Position numbers and translations under genes: made by a program | In this document: positions 1-12,602 of the stretch, piece by piece | How the letters are laid out: each line of letters opens with the position of its first letter | Position numbering within the stretch: position 1 is the first letter of the stretch | NCBI GenBank assembly: GCA_003024785.1 | Contig: PUQB01000062.1 | Span: 434,009 to 498,008 of the forward strand | Source: Selaginella tamariscina | Lineage: Eukaryota > Streptophyta > Lycopodiopsida > Selaginellales > Selaginellaceae | Direction: 5' to 3' | DNA length: 64,000 nucleotides | The notes under the pieces: model-generated | Database searches by the model: none | What the model saw: the letters and a program-made list of their open reading frames with translations, nothing else | What the model was told of the DNA's origin: nothing

Positions 1-2526
1 ATTCAAGCAATTAGTGTTTTGATAAACATCTTTTAAACTAATCCTTATTCATAAATAGTCGCAATTTCGATATTGATACTCTGAATGGATAATGATCGTT
101 TTAACGTTCAAATCCTAAGTTTATCAACTAGTTGTTATACTAGTGGATATAAACTTACAATCATATCAATTTATCAAAATGCTACAACTATAATATAGAC
201 ATGGTCTTAGTTTTGAACCGAACTTGAGTTTTGAGATGGACATATAATGTTATGACAGTATTCGAGGAACTTGTTCAGAGACTAAGAGGAATCATGAACT
301 AGTGTCTGGTTCATCTAATTGATTTAGTAAGATATCAACCTCCACATAAATGTTATCATAACACTGAAGTGTTATATCAACTTCATGTTTTAGTCATACC
401 TTATAATTCAATAGATCTCCCCAAACATGAAAAAATATCTAGTTCAGTACATTGAACTAAGATACATTATTCACTCTAGACACCTAGCAATCCAGAAAGT
501 ATCACATTGCCCCTCAAGCAATGTATTGAGAAATGTCTCATTTCTCAACTAACTTGAAAACACGTTTCAAGTTATAACACTAAGGTAGTGCCTTACCAAA
601 GTGTCAGACTCAAATCCACTTGAGTCTTTATATTATATGATTACGGCCACCTCATGTGATCATAACCAAGTTTGATATTGAGCGCTCCAAACTCAATATT
701 GAAGAGATATCATACATACTTTGACAAGTCATTTATAATCAATCTTGAAAAGATTGTCACAAATTCTCAAAGTTTAGAATATAAATATCTCAACAATGAT
801 GAGGTGATAGGAAACCTCATATTCTCGAACCGGATATTGGACGAACCTTGAACTACAATCATCAAGAAGGGACACCATCTTCTTGAGCTAATCCCGCTAC
901 ACAATATCATACTTACAAGAATATTGAACCAACTCAAGGAACACCATCAAACCTTGAGATAGAACTAACAACTAACCCAAGGAATACAATCAAACCTTGA
1001 GTCAAGAATAGTTCTATTTTTCAATATTCCGAAAGATTGAAGATACATACTTTATTTGTTCTTTAAGTGCCCACATTTGCGACCATGATGCAGAGTCAAG
1101 AAACCGTCTTTTGAATAATCGTATTCGACTCTAAAATGAAATTGATATTGAAAATCAATATCAACTTTTAATTCTCATCGAACACCGACTCTCTGAGGAG
1201 GTACATGCACTTAAACCTCCAATGGAAATCCGACTATTACTAGCTCATTGGTAATTCTCAACATAAGTTATCAAACTTAGCAAGTTTCCTTACTTAGTCG
1301 ATAAACAAAGTGAAGAATCCCAAATCATGCTCTTCTTAACCAAGGAATCACCCTTGTTCAAGAGCTTCCCACATTGCAAACAACGTTACAATTTCAAGAT
1401 TAAAGAGTTAACAATGAAAATGCACAAGTGTGCGCCGAACGCCTTCACTATGCAAGTCCTTCATTACTCAGTAAACTGAAAATGTAAACGTATGTTTCCA
1501 ACATTACTCTTTCTGATAGATCATGCCATCTATCCCAAAAGTTGCATTGATAGGGATGCAACATTAAATCGTCTACTGCCAAAATATATTATTCTATCCC
1601 ATTCTTGATCCCACATGAGATAACTTCATAATCAAGTTAGTTGAGCTAGCTAACTTGAATACAAAGTGCGCGCTTACAACAACTAAGGTTTCAAGTTGTA
1701 CTTTGTTCAAATCAACGACTTGAACTTAGTAAACTATTTCACCTAATGTTACTTGCAGCTAGCGTCATCAAAATATTACGTCCATCGGACAATACTTTGA
1801 TTACATTGGATCTTCGAACCAACTGCTTAACATATTCATCATATGTTAATATTCGACATTCCGTTGTATTATAAGTTCATCACCATAGTCTGCTTCTAGA
1901 GTTACACTCTCGGAAACATGCACTATAATAAGAGCTTATTTTACACTTTATGTCAAAATGTAGTTATTCTCTTATGTTTGAATATGCCCCTTTCCCGAAG
2001 TCAAAGATGCACTTCTGAACATAAGTCTTTCCCCGTTTGAACACTATTGGAACGATATTGAATCTTGACTAAGCCAAAACTCAAAGGACACTATTGTTTC
2101 AAATCATGTGTTATCCCAAATTCAAACACCTTAAAGAAAAAGAAAAATTTTCAATAATGTTAACTTAGCATATCACATGATCCACTTCACAAGACTTAGT
2201 TTGTAAGCCAGAACAAACTAACACCACGTCTTGTGGAAGTATATGGTAAAGTAACCTGGAACACCATAAGGTAAAGTAACCTGGAAAACTAACTGGCATG
2301 CAACTTGGAAGCTCCAAGTGCTACCTTCATTAAGTCCATAACCCACACCCACTTATAAGTAGGTGTACTTGAAGAGTTATAGATCTCAGGACCAACTCTC
2401 CACGCAGAATTCAGACATTAGCCGAAAGTGATAGAGTACTTCAAAAATTTAGAACTAACTAAACCCTAAAATACACTACACTTTAGGTAGTCCTACTGAC
2501 CGTAGAGAATAGGCTCGATACCAATT
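1..2526 (-). mobile_element. Internal region of a decayed LTR retroelement (minus strand, incomplete)
   Basis: This stretch has no long open frame on either strand. It is read as the inside of an LTR element running leftward because of its right edge. On the minus strand, a sequence like the initiator-methionine tRNA primer site (TTGGTATCGAGCC, about 2514-2526) directly follows a CA that could end an LTR. The element continues beyond base 1. Superfamily cannot be set because no gag or pol motif is legible. It is old and heavily broken. Non-coding intergenic DNA is the alternative. Confidence 0.35.
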
Positions 2527-4150
2527 GTCAGAGTTTTAACCCAAAGGGCCAACACGTGGCAACACGTGGCTGCCAGGTGGCCATTCGGCGTCATCACCCT
2601 GTGTGAGCAACGCTAAGTTTCCCAGAACAACCCCAACGACCCCTAGGGTTAGACTCTAATGCCCAAGTGGACAGGAGACTTAGGGTTTAGCCTAAGTCTC
2701 CCTAGAATGTCTGCCCCCAGAACCCTTGAGGGATAACCCTAGTTGACTTAGGGTTTAGCCTAAGTCTCCCTAGAGTGTCTACCCCAAAACCCTTGAGGGA
2801 TAACCCTAGTTGACTTAGGGTCTTGCCCTAGAAGACCTAGACAGGCTCATGCCCTCCTACCCCCTAACCCCATCAAGGAGACGTGTGTTCCACACATACC
2901 CCTGGACAGAGCTAAGGCATCGTCACTTACCCCACCCTCATCCGGGAGTACAACCCCTTTAGGGCGACAAGGGGTACCCTGAACCACGACTAACCCCTAA
3001 GGGTTTGAGTGGCCAAGTTATACCCTAGACCTAGGGCTAGTACTTAGTGAGGACACGAGTGTGCGCCGTAGGCGGACACGAGTGTTCTGCTAAGCAAACT
3101 CCCTAAGGCTAGGTTTGGGATAACCCTAAGCACATGACCTTGCGAGTGCCTCACGAAAGGGCTCTGCTAACATGCTTAGGTTGTTCAACCCTTGAATTCC
3201 AAGGAGAACACTCCCCTAGCCAAGTGTGCCAAAGCACACCTAGTTATGAGACCTAACCTCCCTTGAGCGGATGCCCAAGGCTTAGCACCCTAGTGCAAGC
3301 ACAAGCATGTCTGTTTGCTAAGTATCCAACCCCTTGGCGACAAGCCCATGACATAACCCCAAAGGGCGTGCCTCAGGCGTTGTACCATGTGACGTTTAGC
3401 CCAGTGTCACATCTCCATGTGACACTGCCTTCCGATGTGGGCTATCATGCCATAGCCCTTAGATTCAAGAGTTGCACCAAGTGCCACAAACGTGGCTCCT
3501 AAATGCCAACTCTAGAACCCCTCAATTACCCTCAAGACCGGTAAGGAACCTGTCAACAAGACCCACCCACAGTTGGACAAGGACACGATGCCTGTTGCTG
3601 TGAGTGTGCACCTAGCTTGACGTGGAGGAGGAGGCTGGAGACAAGCCTCAACCTCTGCCTCTTGGAACGTGCATCCGACAAGACCTCCCAGGCATGGATT
3701 CGCCAACGTTAAGGGTAAGCTACCCCGAAGGTGGGACGTACCCCTGCATCTGGAAGTTAGGGCGGCACAACAGAGGGTTGTACCTTAACGACACAAGCTG
3801 AAGCTTGCACCGGCAGAAGAGCAACGAACTCATTCATGAACCCAGGAGCTCTCCTACATATACTCTACCTTATTTATGTGACGGAGCCCCCCCCCCCTCT
3901 TTTCCTATATGTGTAAGTGGGCTGGCACTGAATTTTAGCCCGCTTAGATAAATTAACTCCTACCCCTAAACCCTACCCAAGGGGGTGGGGGTTTTAGGGC
4001 GTGGGTTAGGGCAACCCTAGGGGTGTTCCTAACCCTACTTAACACGCCGAACTCATCTGCAAAGACCAATCAGCCTATTCGGGACGTCAAAATTGGGGGT
4101 GGGTTTCTAGAAGGTAAGTTCTAGCTTCGCTTAGAGTTTCCTGCAAATAC
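2527..4150 (-). repeat. GC-richer LTR-like block next to the primer-site motif
   Basis: Base composition changes sharply at about 2527: the AT-rich left side gives way to a GC-richer stretch full of ccctaggg and gggttt-type words. The plus strand starts TGTCAGAGTT, so on the minus strand the block ends ...ACA exactly where the primer-site-like motif begins, as an LTR should. The other LTR boundary (about 4150) is only where the composition fades; no matching TG end or target duplication was found. No gene is seen in it. Confidence 0.35.
2677..2830. repeat. Tandem repeat, about 68-bp unit, two copies and a partial third
   Basis: The motif gacttagggtttag starts at 2677 and 2745, and a related gacttaggg starts at 2812, giving periods of 68 and 67 bases. 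Between them the sequence repeats with a few substitutions. The array lies inside the LTR-like block. Confidence 0.7.
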
Positions 4151-4517
4151 CTAATGACACCCAGCCGGACCATCACCAGATACCCAAGTGCACTAAGCGG
4201 GCCTGTTTCCTACTACATCTAGGGTCCATCAACATAGTACAGTAGGTAACAACAGTCAACATCCAAAGTAAAGGGTCGAGTCATAGTAAAAACTATGACA
4301 ACAAGGTAAGCCTCCCACATTGTAGATAGCTGAGCATATAGAAGGCAAGAATGAAAAAAAAGACTGGGGGAACTACTGCCAGCAAACAAGCTTGCAATCA
4401 CCACTGCAGAGGAGTGCATTTGCTCTTCAGCTTCTCAACTCAACCTAAACGTCAACTCTTCAGCTTCTCAGTTGGGTCTCAAATTAGCTGGCAAAAAACG
4501 CTCGAGACAGGCAGGCC

Positions 4518-5303
4518 AACTGGAGCCATGACGAGGTTATAGCTTTGATCAGAGCGAAAGCTACAGAGTTTGGCTACTACAATGGCTGTGTTGATCGTGT
4601 AAAGATGGTTTCAGCTAAGGAGAAATGGGACATGATCTCGGCTTCTCTACGTCATCTTGGGTTTGAATGTGATAGTGACAAGTGCAAGACAAAGTGGGTG
4701 AACTTGACAACAACTTACAAAGCTGTCAAGGCTTATGATGCAACAACCAGATGCTCAAACTACTTCCTCATGACTCCCAAAGAGAGAACAACTCAACATC
4801 TTGGCTTCATAGAGAAGGAGGCGTTTGACAAACTCGATGACTTGCTCTCGGAGAAACCGAACATCACACCAGCCAAGCTTCAAAACAGTAGTGGTGCAGG
4901 TGGTTCCAGTGGACAAGCTGCTAGTTCCGGTGGTGTAGCTACGGCCACGGGTGGAGCAGCTATGGGTGGTGCAACTACGAGTGGTGTAGCTACAGGCGAT
5001 GCAACTATGAGTGTAGCTACGTCTCCAAGCTCAAACCGAAGTGAAATAGCAACTGAAGATCGGGTCCCTAGAGATCGGGTGCCTAATTCTACAGGTCAAC
5101 TCAAGAGGAAGGCGAGAAAGAGCGACTCTTCATCTCAGACTAGTTTGGCTAAAGCTTTCAAGGAAGGGAACGTTTCATACTTGAAGATGCTGCAAGCAGC
5201 TAAGGAGAATAGGAGCAAACGCCATGTAGACTTGTTGAAGATGGAACAAACTCGACAGGCCGAGTTCATCAAACTTGAAGTCGAACGGCTTGAGATGGAG
5301 TGA
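4518..5303 (+). CDS. SANT/Myb-like DNA-binding protein of a Harbinger element
   Basis: The open frame runs from about 4518 (NWSHDEVIALIRAK...) to the TGA ending at 5303, about 260 residues; the true start is not clear because no ATG opens this frame just upstream. Residues 1-100 look like a trihelix/SANT domain: W-S-x-D-E near the start, a second tryptophan in EKWD, and a third in KTKWVNL. The middle is low-complexity Gly/Ala/Thr/Ser (GGATTSGVATG type). The end is a charged helical tail (KMEQTRQAEFIKLEVERLE). In PIF/Harbinger elements the SANT protein helps carry the transposase to DNA and into the nucleus. Unlike the transposase beside it, this frame is free of stops. A captured host trihelix gene is the alternative reading. 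Confidence 0.65.
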   Translation, partial: NWSHDEVIALIRAKATEFGYYNGCVDRVKMVSAKEKWDMISASLRHLGFECDSDKCKTKWVNLTTTYKAVKAYDATTRCSNYFLMTPKERTTQHLGFIEKEAFDKLDDLLSEKPNITPAKLQNSSGAGGSSGQAASSGGVATATGGAAMGGATTSGVATGDATMSVATSPSSNRSEIATEDRVPRDRVPNSTGQLKRKARKSDSSSQTSLAKAFKEGNVSYLKMLQAAKENRSKRHVDLLKMEQTRQAEFIKLEVERLEME

Positions 5304-5654
5304 GCCTCTAACAGCCAGATGAACAACACTCTAGCTGCATTAGTAGCTGCAATTGCAAAGCAAGCATCTCATGAAGGCATCTCATGAAAACTAGCTTGTA
5401 ATGCTGTTACTAATAAGATCTTGTTTTGTTTCCAAGGTTCTTGAGTTAAGCGATGGACCTTCTACTACGACAGTAGATCAACTTGCATAAACATAAGCTT
5501 GAGTTTAAAAGAAGAATACAGAACGAGAGCAGGAAAAGGAAGTGTTTCTTACGAGAGATCATTGAAGTTGACAAGACAACACAGGAATAAGTACTCGACG
5601 ATTTCACTCGAATGCTTTAGTTGTTTCAGCGGCTAAGCCAGAGGTTGATCGGGT

Positions 5655-6740
5655 TTGGTGGGTTAAACCACGGTTGACTGTCTAGTTTGACAAGTTTGTC
5701 GAGACGATCTACGATGATCACAAGTGGAAGAAGAACTTTGGCCTCAAGAAGCAGACATTCGACAACCTGGTACTTCGTCTCAATAATGTTGTTGTGAAGC
5801 AAGATACACACTACAGAAGCCCTATTCCAGTTCGCATTCGACTTGCATGCACACTGTACAAGCTGAGACATGGATCAAAGTACCTTTCCATCTTTGAGAG
5901 GTTCGGGAGTATAGCAATAGAGATCATCAACTAGACATGCAATGCTATCATCAACATTCTTGGTGAAGTTAGCAGGTTTTCAACTTCTACTCGAGTGATC
6001 ATACATGGTTTTCAAGACCTTACACAACTGCCGAATGTAGCTGGCTGCATCGATGAAACTTAGATTGAAGTTGAAAAGCCTCGAGATCATGGTGAAGTTT
6101 ACTATAAGCATCACCATTATAGCGTCTTACTTCAGGTTGTCGTAGAGGTTTTTGGACTTCTGTTGTGGCTGGCCAAGATCTATTCATGACACTTGAGTTT
6201 GGAGGAACTCGGGTTTTTACCAGCGTGTAGCAAAAAGGAGATACTTCAGCAACCTGTTCTTGAGCTTCTCAGATATAACTTGAAGCCATATCTTCTTGAA
6301 GACAAAGGCTACCTTTGCAGCCCAGTGATTATGGTGCCTTTTCGACGGTCAACAAACCTTTCAATCCTCAAGAAGTTCTTCAACAACGAGCTTTTGAAAG
6401 CTCGTTAGATCTTGGAGTGTAGTTTTGGACTTTTAAAAGGTATGAAAAAGCATTTGAACGTGAATTTTGACTAGTTTTTGTGTAGGAAAGTTCTAAATAC
6501 TTGGCTCGAAAATCCGAATGCAACCTGATGTTGTTCTTGATATTGTCTATGCCTACTGTGTGCTACATAACTATCTCATTGATATTAGTGATGTAGATGT
6601 TGATGAAGAACTGTGCAACTTAGATTTGCCGGAAGTTGAACCCGTTGAAGGAGATGAGGATAGAGTACAACAGAGTGAACAAGGAGGATATATTGTATGT
6701 GAAAAACTCCTCGAATACTTTCTAATTGTAATGTAAATAG
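5655..6740 (+). pseudogene. PIF/Harbinger DDE transposase, broken
   Basis: Successive fragments match the nuclease order. An N-terminal part is seen near 5690-5930 (KKNFGLKKQTFDNLVLRL; PIPVRIRLACTLYKLRHG). The first catalytic block reads LPNVAGCIDET at about 6030-6060, where families have CIDGTHI. Then come YYKHHHYSVLLQVVVE, the PYLLEDKGY block (about 6285-6315), a late FGLLKG block whose preceding glutamate would be the third catalytic residue (about 6415-6440), and VYAYCVLHNYL (about 6545-6580). In-frame stops fall after CIDET, after the REIIN-like stretch near 5930 and near 6408, and the frame shifts at least once. It cannot make an active enzyme as it stands. Confidence 0.75.
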
Positions 6741-6888
6741 AATATAAAATTTGAGCTTTTAATATAAAATTAATATAAAACATATGTTGAAAACACATAT
6801 ATATTAATAACTCTAATGTAATAAGGTGTGAAGTCATTTACATTACATTAAATTAAGTTCACAACTTAATGTGTAGTGTGAATCGGCC

Positions 6889-7832
6889 TTAAAATCTAAT
6901 TAATTAATTTTGATACATGTGTTGTTAATTATGTTTGGTAACCATATAATTTGGCAAAATTGATTAATTATTGGGTTACCACCTAAAAAGCCACATAGAT
7001 TATAATAATAAATAATTAATAAGTGAGAAAATAAATCCATGATAAAATACATTATTCTATTTAATTTGATTGATTAACCACCTGTTAGTGAAAAGTGAGC
7101 ATTAAATTAAATTTTCAAATTTCAAATTAATGAAATTAAATTAACTTAATAAATTTAAATAGCGTATATATTATTTAAATAACATGTCTTATAAAATAAG
7201 GTCACAAGTGACTTTTAAGGGATTTTGAATTTTTATAATTCTAGAATCAAAATAATTTAAATATTTTGCTAACGGACTCAGGTCTACCTTTTTTTTATAA
7301 GCTCTTACCTATTATGTTTTTAAAAAATAAATCTAAACAATAATTGACTATATTTAACTTTGTTAAAAGGTTTGCATATAAACTGAATACTTAATCAATT
7401 ATACAAAACATAATTAATTTAATTTAGTATTTTTATTATAGATATAAAACATTTAAAACTAATTATGTAAATATTTTGTTCGTTATTACTTTATTTATTT
7501 GTGAGAGGAGTAGAATGAAATAATAATAAAATTAATTAAAATATTCATATTAAATATAATTGGGATGAAATAGAATGAAATATTAATTTATAACATGAAT
7601 GAATTCAATAATTGAATGTTAATAACATTTCTAGTGTGAAATTAAATTTTTAATTATCTCAAGTTTTTCAGCTAATTTTTAAATTTCGGGTTTTCTCTTT
7701 TTAAATCAATATTATTACAAAGAAGAGATGGATTTAACTTTAATTTTGTTATTTGCGGGTAGGGTTAGGGTTCTTGTTGGGGGTATGAACAGGGGAGCGA
7801 AGCAGCAGGGTTTGTATTGAGCTAGGCTGCCT
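6889..7832. other. AT-rich intergenic DNA and BTAF1 5' flank
   Basis: Very AT-rich sequence with no coding frame. The last 80 bases (about 7750-7832) become GC-richer and precede the BTAF1 start codon, so they are probably promoter-proximal sequence and 5' UTR. No clear TATA box or other site can be named. Confidence 0.6.
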
Positions 7833-10800
7833 ATGGCGCAGCAGCAGCAACATCAGCAATCTTCCCGCCTCAATCGCCTTCTCACGCTGCTCGACAGTAT
7901 GTAATTTCATATAGATTTCATGTTTTCATGTTTATGCGTATATGTATATACATAAGTGTGGATATCTCTCTATATACACCACGTTCGCATATTTATACAC
8001 TCTGATTTGATTATTGTTTTCCTTTGAATTTCATGTTCTGTGTGTATGTTTATATAATTGTTTATATATGTAGACGTTATCTCATATATGTACACACATT
8101 ATGTATGCATGATAAACACAAGCATAGATATAGACACCGTATGTGTTTGGTTGTTGCACTAAATCCGGAACGTTAGAATTGTATACGATGGGTATGCCTA
8201 TATGTATTTACTTCTTGACAGTATTAATTATATATGTTCTCCAAATATCGTAGGCATTCGGTAAAGCATATTCTCTTAATCCGCTTTTCACATTAAGTGT
8301 ACGTGTATAAGTATATAATAATGGTATCCGCTTGAATTTCCATATATGCCAGTTTGTATGCGTATATACTTTACTTTGGCAGTTAAATGAATAGGTGCAC
8401 AGATATATAATATGTATACATGCGTGTACACTTTTTTGTCTGTATGTGTGCATAGTAACTTGTAATGACATTCCAGCTGGATCAACATCTACGACAAGGT
8501 TGACTGCAGCGAGACAAATTGGGGAGATTGCCAAACAGCATCCTACAGAATTACAACCTCTTCTCAAACGAGTGCGTACTAAACACATATGTTTGCTTTA
8601 TTTATATATGTAATATAATTATTCGCAGAGTAAATGTCTAGCTGTCTATGTTTGTTTGTGTTGCATTTCATATACATAGCATCATTTGCTTATAACTACA
8701 CGTCTTGTACACTTAGTACTTGTTAAAATACACTACATTGATATGGATGTATGCACTTATGTTCTTTATATTTATACACAGACAAGTTATATATAAGTTG
8801 TCTCTCCTCTCTCTCTCTTTCTCTCTCTCGATATCTATCTATCTATCTATATACATACATTCATGACGCCATATCTATTGATGAGATTATAATAGCACAT
8901 ATACATTATCTATACATGGTATGTGTGCAGGTGAGGCAGTTTTTGCGTAGCAAAAGCTGGGAAACTCGTGTAGCGGCAGCACAAGCAATTGGGGCAATTG
9001 CAGAGAATGTCAATCACATTAGTGCAAAGGAAATTATTTCCAAGGCAAGATGTGAATTACATAAATTGGGTTTCGCACTGGACGTAGAGGGCATGCTCAC
9101 CGGATATTCCAAGTCCGAGAATCAACCTGCGGCGTCCTTGGACTTTAGTAGGTATATGCTTTTGATGTGTGTGCGTGCGTGCGTGTTGTTTGTGCGTGTG
9201 GCTAGTATTTCGCATCTACGATATACATAGCCATAACTTACCTTACAGTATATATACGCTCTATAATATATTATGATCTGCATGTGAATTGAATAATTAA
9301 TGTATACTATCTTTTATAATCTGAGTGAGTTTTTGAATAATCAGTTTTTGATAATCTGAGTGAGTTTTTTATTTTTTATAATCTGAGTGAGGTTTTGAAT
9401 GCTAATGAATTAATTTATTTAAAACAGGTTTGATGTCCAGAGAGTTTTGGAGTTTGGAAGGCTTTTGCTATCTTCTGGTGGTCAGGTGTGCATAATATTT
9501 AGTTATCATTATATATCGAATATATTATATCATTTAATGTAGATATGGTTAATGTGTATTAATATAATGAGTTTGTTACAGGAATTCGACGTTGCCATGG
9601 ATAATACAAAATCCCCCGCAGAGAGGCTTGCACATCAAAAGCAAACTCTGCGCCGTCGATTAGGTACGCTTTACTACACACGTACACAGGCTCGAGGCTG
9701 TGTAACAGAATGTGCATTATTGACTAAATATGCTTCTCGTATGTACATACACTCACTAACAATATCTAATATATATGATGTATGCAATATATATTGTGTA
9801 CACTGGTGTTTGTATACCAGGGCTTGACGATTTTTACGGACGTGAATGATATGATCCACGACGATGATCTAATGACACAGAAGGCGTCAGGCAGTACGGC
9901 CAACTCCGCACATGGCAACCACTCGTACGGGCGTACTGAGGTCCAGCAGCTGGTGGCAAACATGGTCCCGCCGAATATGGCAAGGGGGAATATGCCAAGG
10001 GCGTTGAGTGCACGTGAGAAGAATATGCTCAAGCGTAAGGCGAAGGTCTCTGTTAAAGAAGGCCCTAAAGAAGACCAGGATATTGAAGAGCCTGTTTCCG
10101 AAACGCGCTAAATCACAGCCTGATAAGGTTGCGTAGCTATATATTCATTTATGATATATAATATAACACCATATATATATATATATATATTATAAACTTA
10201 TTTTGTATATAATTTATTAAATATACATTGTTGATGCGTGCAGCTTGTCTTAGATTCGGTGCTCGAGGATGATGGCCAAGACATTTTCACGGACGGTCGA
10301 TGGCCATTTTCACGATTTGTGGAGGTTTTGATGCATGATATTTTTGATCCTGGTACTTAGCACATCACCCTCACATGTATATGTATATGTATACTTTGAT
10401 ATATAGCCTTCATCTATGTTTGTTACAATGGACTTGTTTTGTAGCGTACACGTCAGCTGTCTCTTTACTGTGGCCTGTTCTCTCTCTCGTTTGGTCGTAG
10501 AGAAAGTATTCATGTTGACGACATATGTTTATATAAATATATTTCTGTGTCTATGCATAGTTGCTTATAAAACAGCTCATATCCATATATCTGATAATGT
10601 GCATCTGTGACATACGCTACATGACATTCTTTTCATTGATATTTGCAGTTTGGGAGATTCGACATGGTAGTATAATGGCCCTTAGAGAAATTTTGAGCAC
10701 GCATGCAGGTTCGGCAGCAGTAGTATCAGTTATTCCAGAGAACATTCGGTCAACTCTTGTGAAAACTCCGTCAACGGATATTCCATCCCCTCGGAAGATG

Positions 10801-11583
10801 TCACCGGAGACTATTTCATCTTCCGTACAGGAGGATGTTCCGGCACCCGAGAAGATGGACACCTCAGAGCCAGTACAGGATATTCCGTCAAAGATGGAGA
10901 TAGACTTAAACAGTGATTTAGATCCGCTTAAGGAAGAGTTAATCCCAGAGGTGAAATCTGAGGAGGTATTGCCAGAGGTTAAACCCGAGGTATTACGAGA
11001 GGTTAGCCCCGAGGTATTACGAGAGGTTAGCCCCGAGGTATTACGAGAGGTTAGCCCCGAGGTATTACGAGAGGTTAAACCCGACGTATTACCAGAGGCT
11101 AAACCCGACATGTTACCAGAGGTTAAACCCGACGTATTACCAGAGGATAAACCCGACGTATTACCGGAGGTTAAACCCGACGTATTACCAGAGGCTAAAC
11201 CCGACGTATTATCGGAGGCTAAACCCGACGTATTATCCGATGTATTACCAGAGGTTAAATCCGACGTATTACCAGAGGTTAAATTTGACGTAATACCAGA
11301 GGTTAAACCGGAGGTGTTACCAGAAGTAAAATCGGAGTTAACGTCCCACGGTTGTCTCGGCGCCACATCTCTTGATGTAAAAGACGAGGATATGCTGGAC
11401 CTTAACCAGGATATTCCAGGGATCCTACTAAAGACGAGGCAGCAGATAAAGGTTCTGGGTTATTTAGTGGAATACCCCAGATGCTGCAAAAATTATTAGA
11501 TTTGCACAGCATGCTTGGGCAGCAAATACCGAGTTTCTACAAGACTGTACAATCCGGCTGCTTTGTGTTTTTGCCCTGGACAG
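7833..11583 (+). CDS. BTAF1: BTAF1 exons 1-8: N-terminal HEAT repeats and acidic linker
   Basis: Exons: 7833-7896, 8477-8571, 8931-9151, 9428-9485, 9582-9663, 9821-10127, 10244-10352, 10649-11583. Recognised blocks are [20 protein letters not shown] (exon 3), [14 protein letters not shown] (exons 3-4), [17 protein letters not shown] (exon 6), [17 protein letters not shown] (exon 7) and [16 protein letters not shown] (exons 7-8). The frame is off by one in exon 6 at the T run 9831-9835 and at the TTT near 10095, and again in exon 8 near 11465; each time the conserved protein resumes in another frame. Exon 8 is the largest exon and carries the octapeptide array before [17 protein letters not shown] and RLLCVFALD. 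Confidence 0.88.
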
Positions 11584-12503
11584 GTATCCTATCTATCTAT
11601 ATAACTAAAAAAGAACTACATAGCTAGTAAATCCATAAGTGTTAATGTATACTATACCGTAACTACGCAGATCTTTATGTATGTGTAGATACTTTATTGT
11701 TATGGTCCGCGCATCTAGATGTATATATATTTTGATATATAAATAGATACATGAGGCACTTGCATTTAGACAGACCTATGTATGTATGTATGTATGTATA
11801 GTTTACATTCGTAATGATGTGTGTGTGTCTGTCTATTAAAACTCTTATGAACGAATGACATAATTGCATAGTTAGGTTAATATGGAGTGTGTGTGTGTGT
11901 GTGTGTGTGTTTATAAACATAGCCGCACACAAACACAGAGTTTATACTTAATTTTTCTTTCAGGTTTGGGGATTTTGTATCGGACCAAGTAGTAGCACCT
12001 GTAAGAGAAACATGTGCTCAGGCTATGGGTGCTGTGTTAAAACAAATGCATCCTAAACTGGTGCAGGAAGTCCTCAACATACTTTTGCAAATGCAAGTAA
12101 GTTTAATAAAAACAAATTTGATATTAGAGGTACATTTTCTTCATTGTTATGTACCTGAAAAGATGTATTTAATATAGCAATTGTAGTATACACTCCCATT
12201 CATTCCATTATTGTACTATATGCATATTTATATTTCTACGTTAGTGGATAATATTAATCACAATAAATACAGCGACGTGCAGAGTGGGAGGTCAGACATG
12301 GAAGCTTACTTGGGATTAAATACTTGATCGCTGTCCGTCAGGTAACTAATAACATAAAATCATGACATACTAATAATATATAATAAATATTTTACCAGGA
12401 GATGACGAGTGAGTTGCTTCCACGTGTTTTGCCTGCGTGTATGGCTGGACTTGAAGATCCAGATGACGACGTGAGAGCCGTGGCAGCTGATGCTTTTAGT
12501 TCC

Positions 12504-12534
<31 letters not shown>

Positions 12535-12538
12535 GTGT

Positions 12539-12602
<64 letters not shown>

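Larger units (their letters stand above)
4518..6888 (+). mobile_element. PIF/Harbinger DNA transposon, decayed
   Basis: A SANT/Myb-like ORF (4518-5303) is followed on the same strand by a broken DDE transposase (about 5655-6740). That pair is the hallmark of PIF/Harbinger elements. A candidate right terminus is ...GAATCGGCC followed by TTA near 6880-6891, which fits the GGCC-type ends and TTA/TWA target of the superfamily. The matching left inverted repeat was not found; the neighbouring LTR element may have disturbed that side. Confidence 0.7.

Noticed and set aside
3263-3502. 79-codon open frame in the GC-rich LTR-like block
   Set aside because: No motif, and open frames of this length are expected by chance in GC-rich sequence.
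2640-4030. Telomere-like words (ccctaaa, gggttta) here and at about 30603-30620
   Set aside because: Scattered and imperfect, never more than about two units in a row; no telomere array.
10617-11366. Long antisense frame of Asn-Thr-Ser-Gly repeats opposite BTAF1 exon 8
   Set aside because: It is the mirror of the octapeptide array; the sense strand encodes conserved BTAF1 sequence on both sides.
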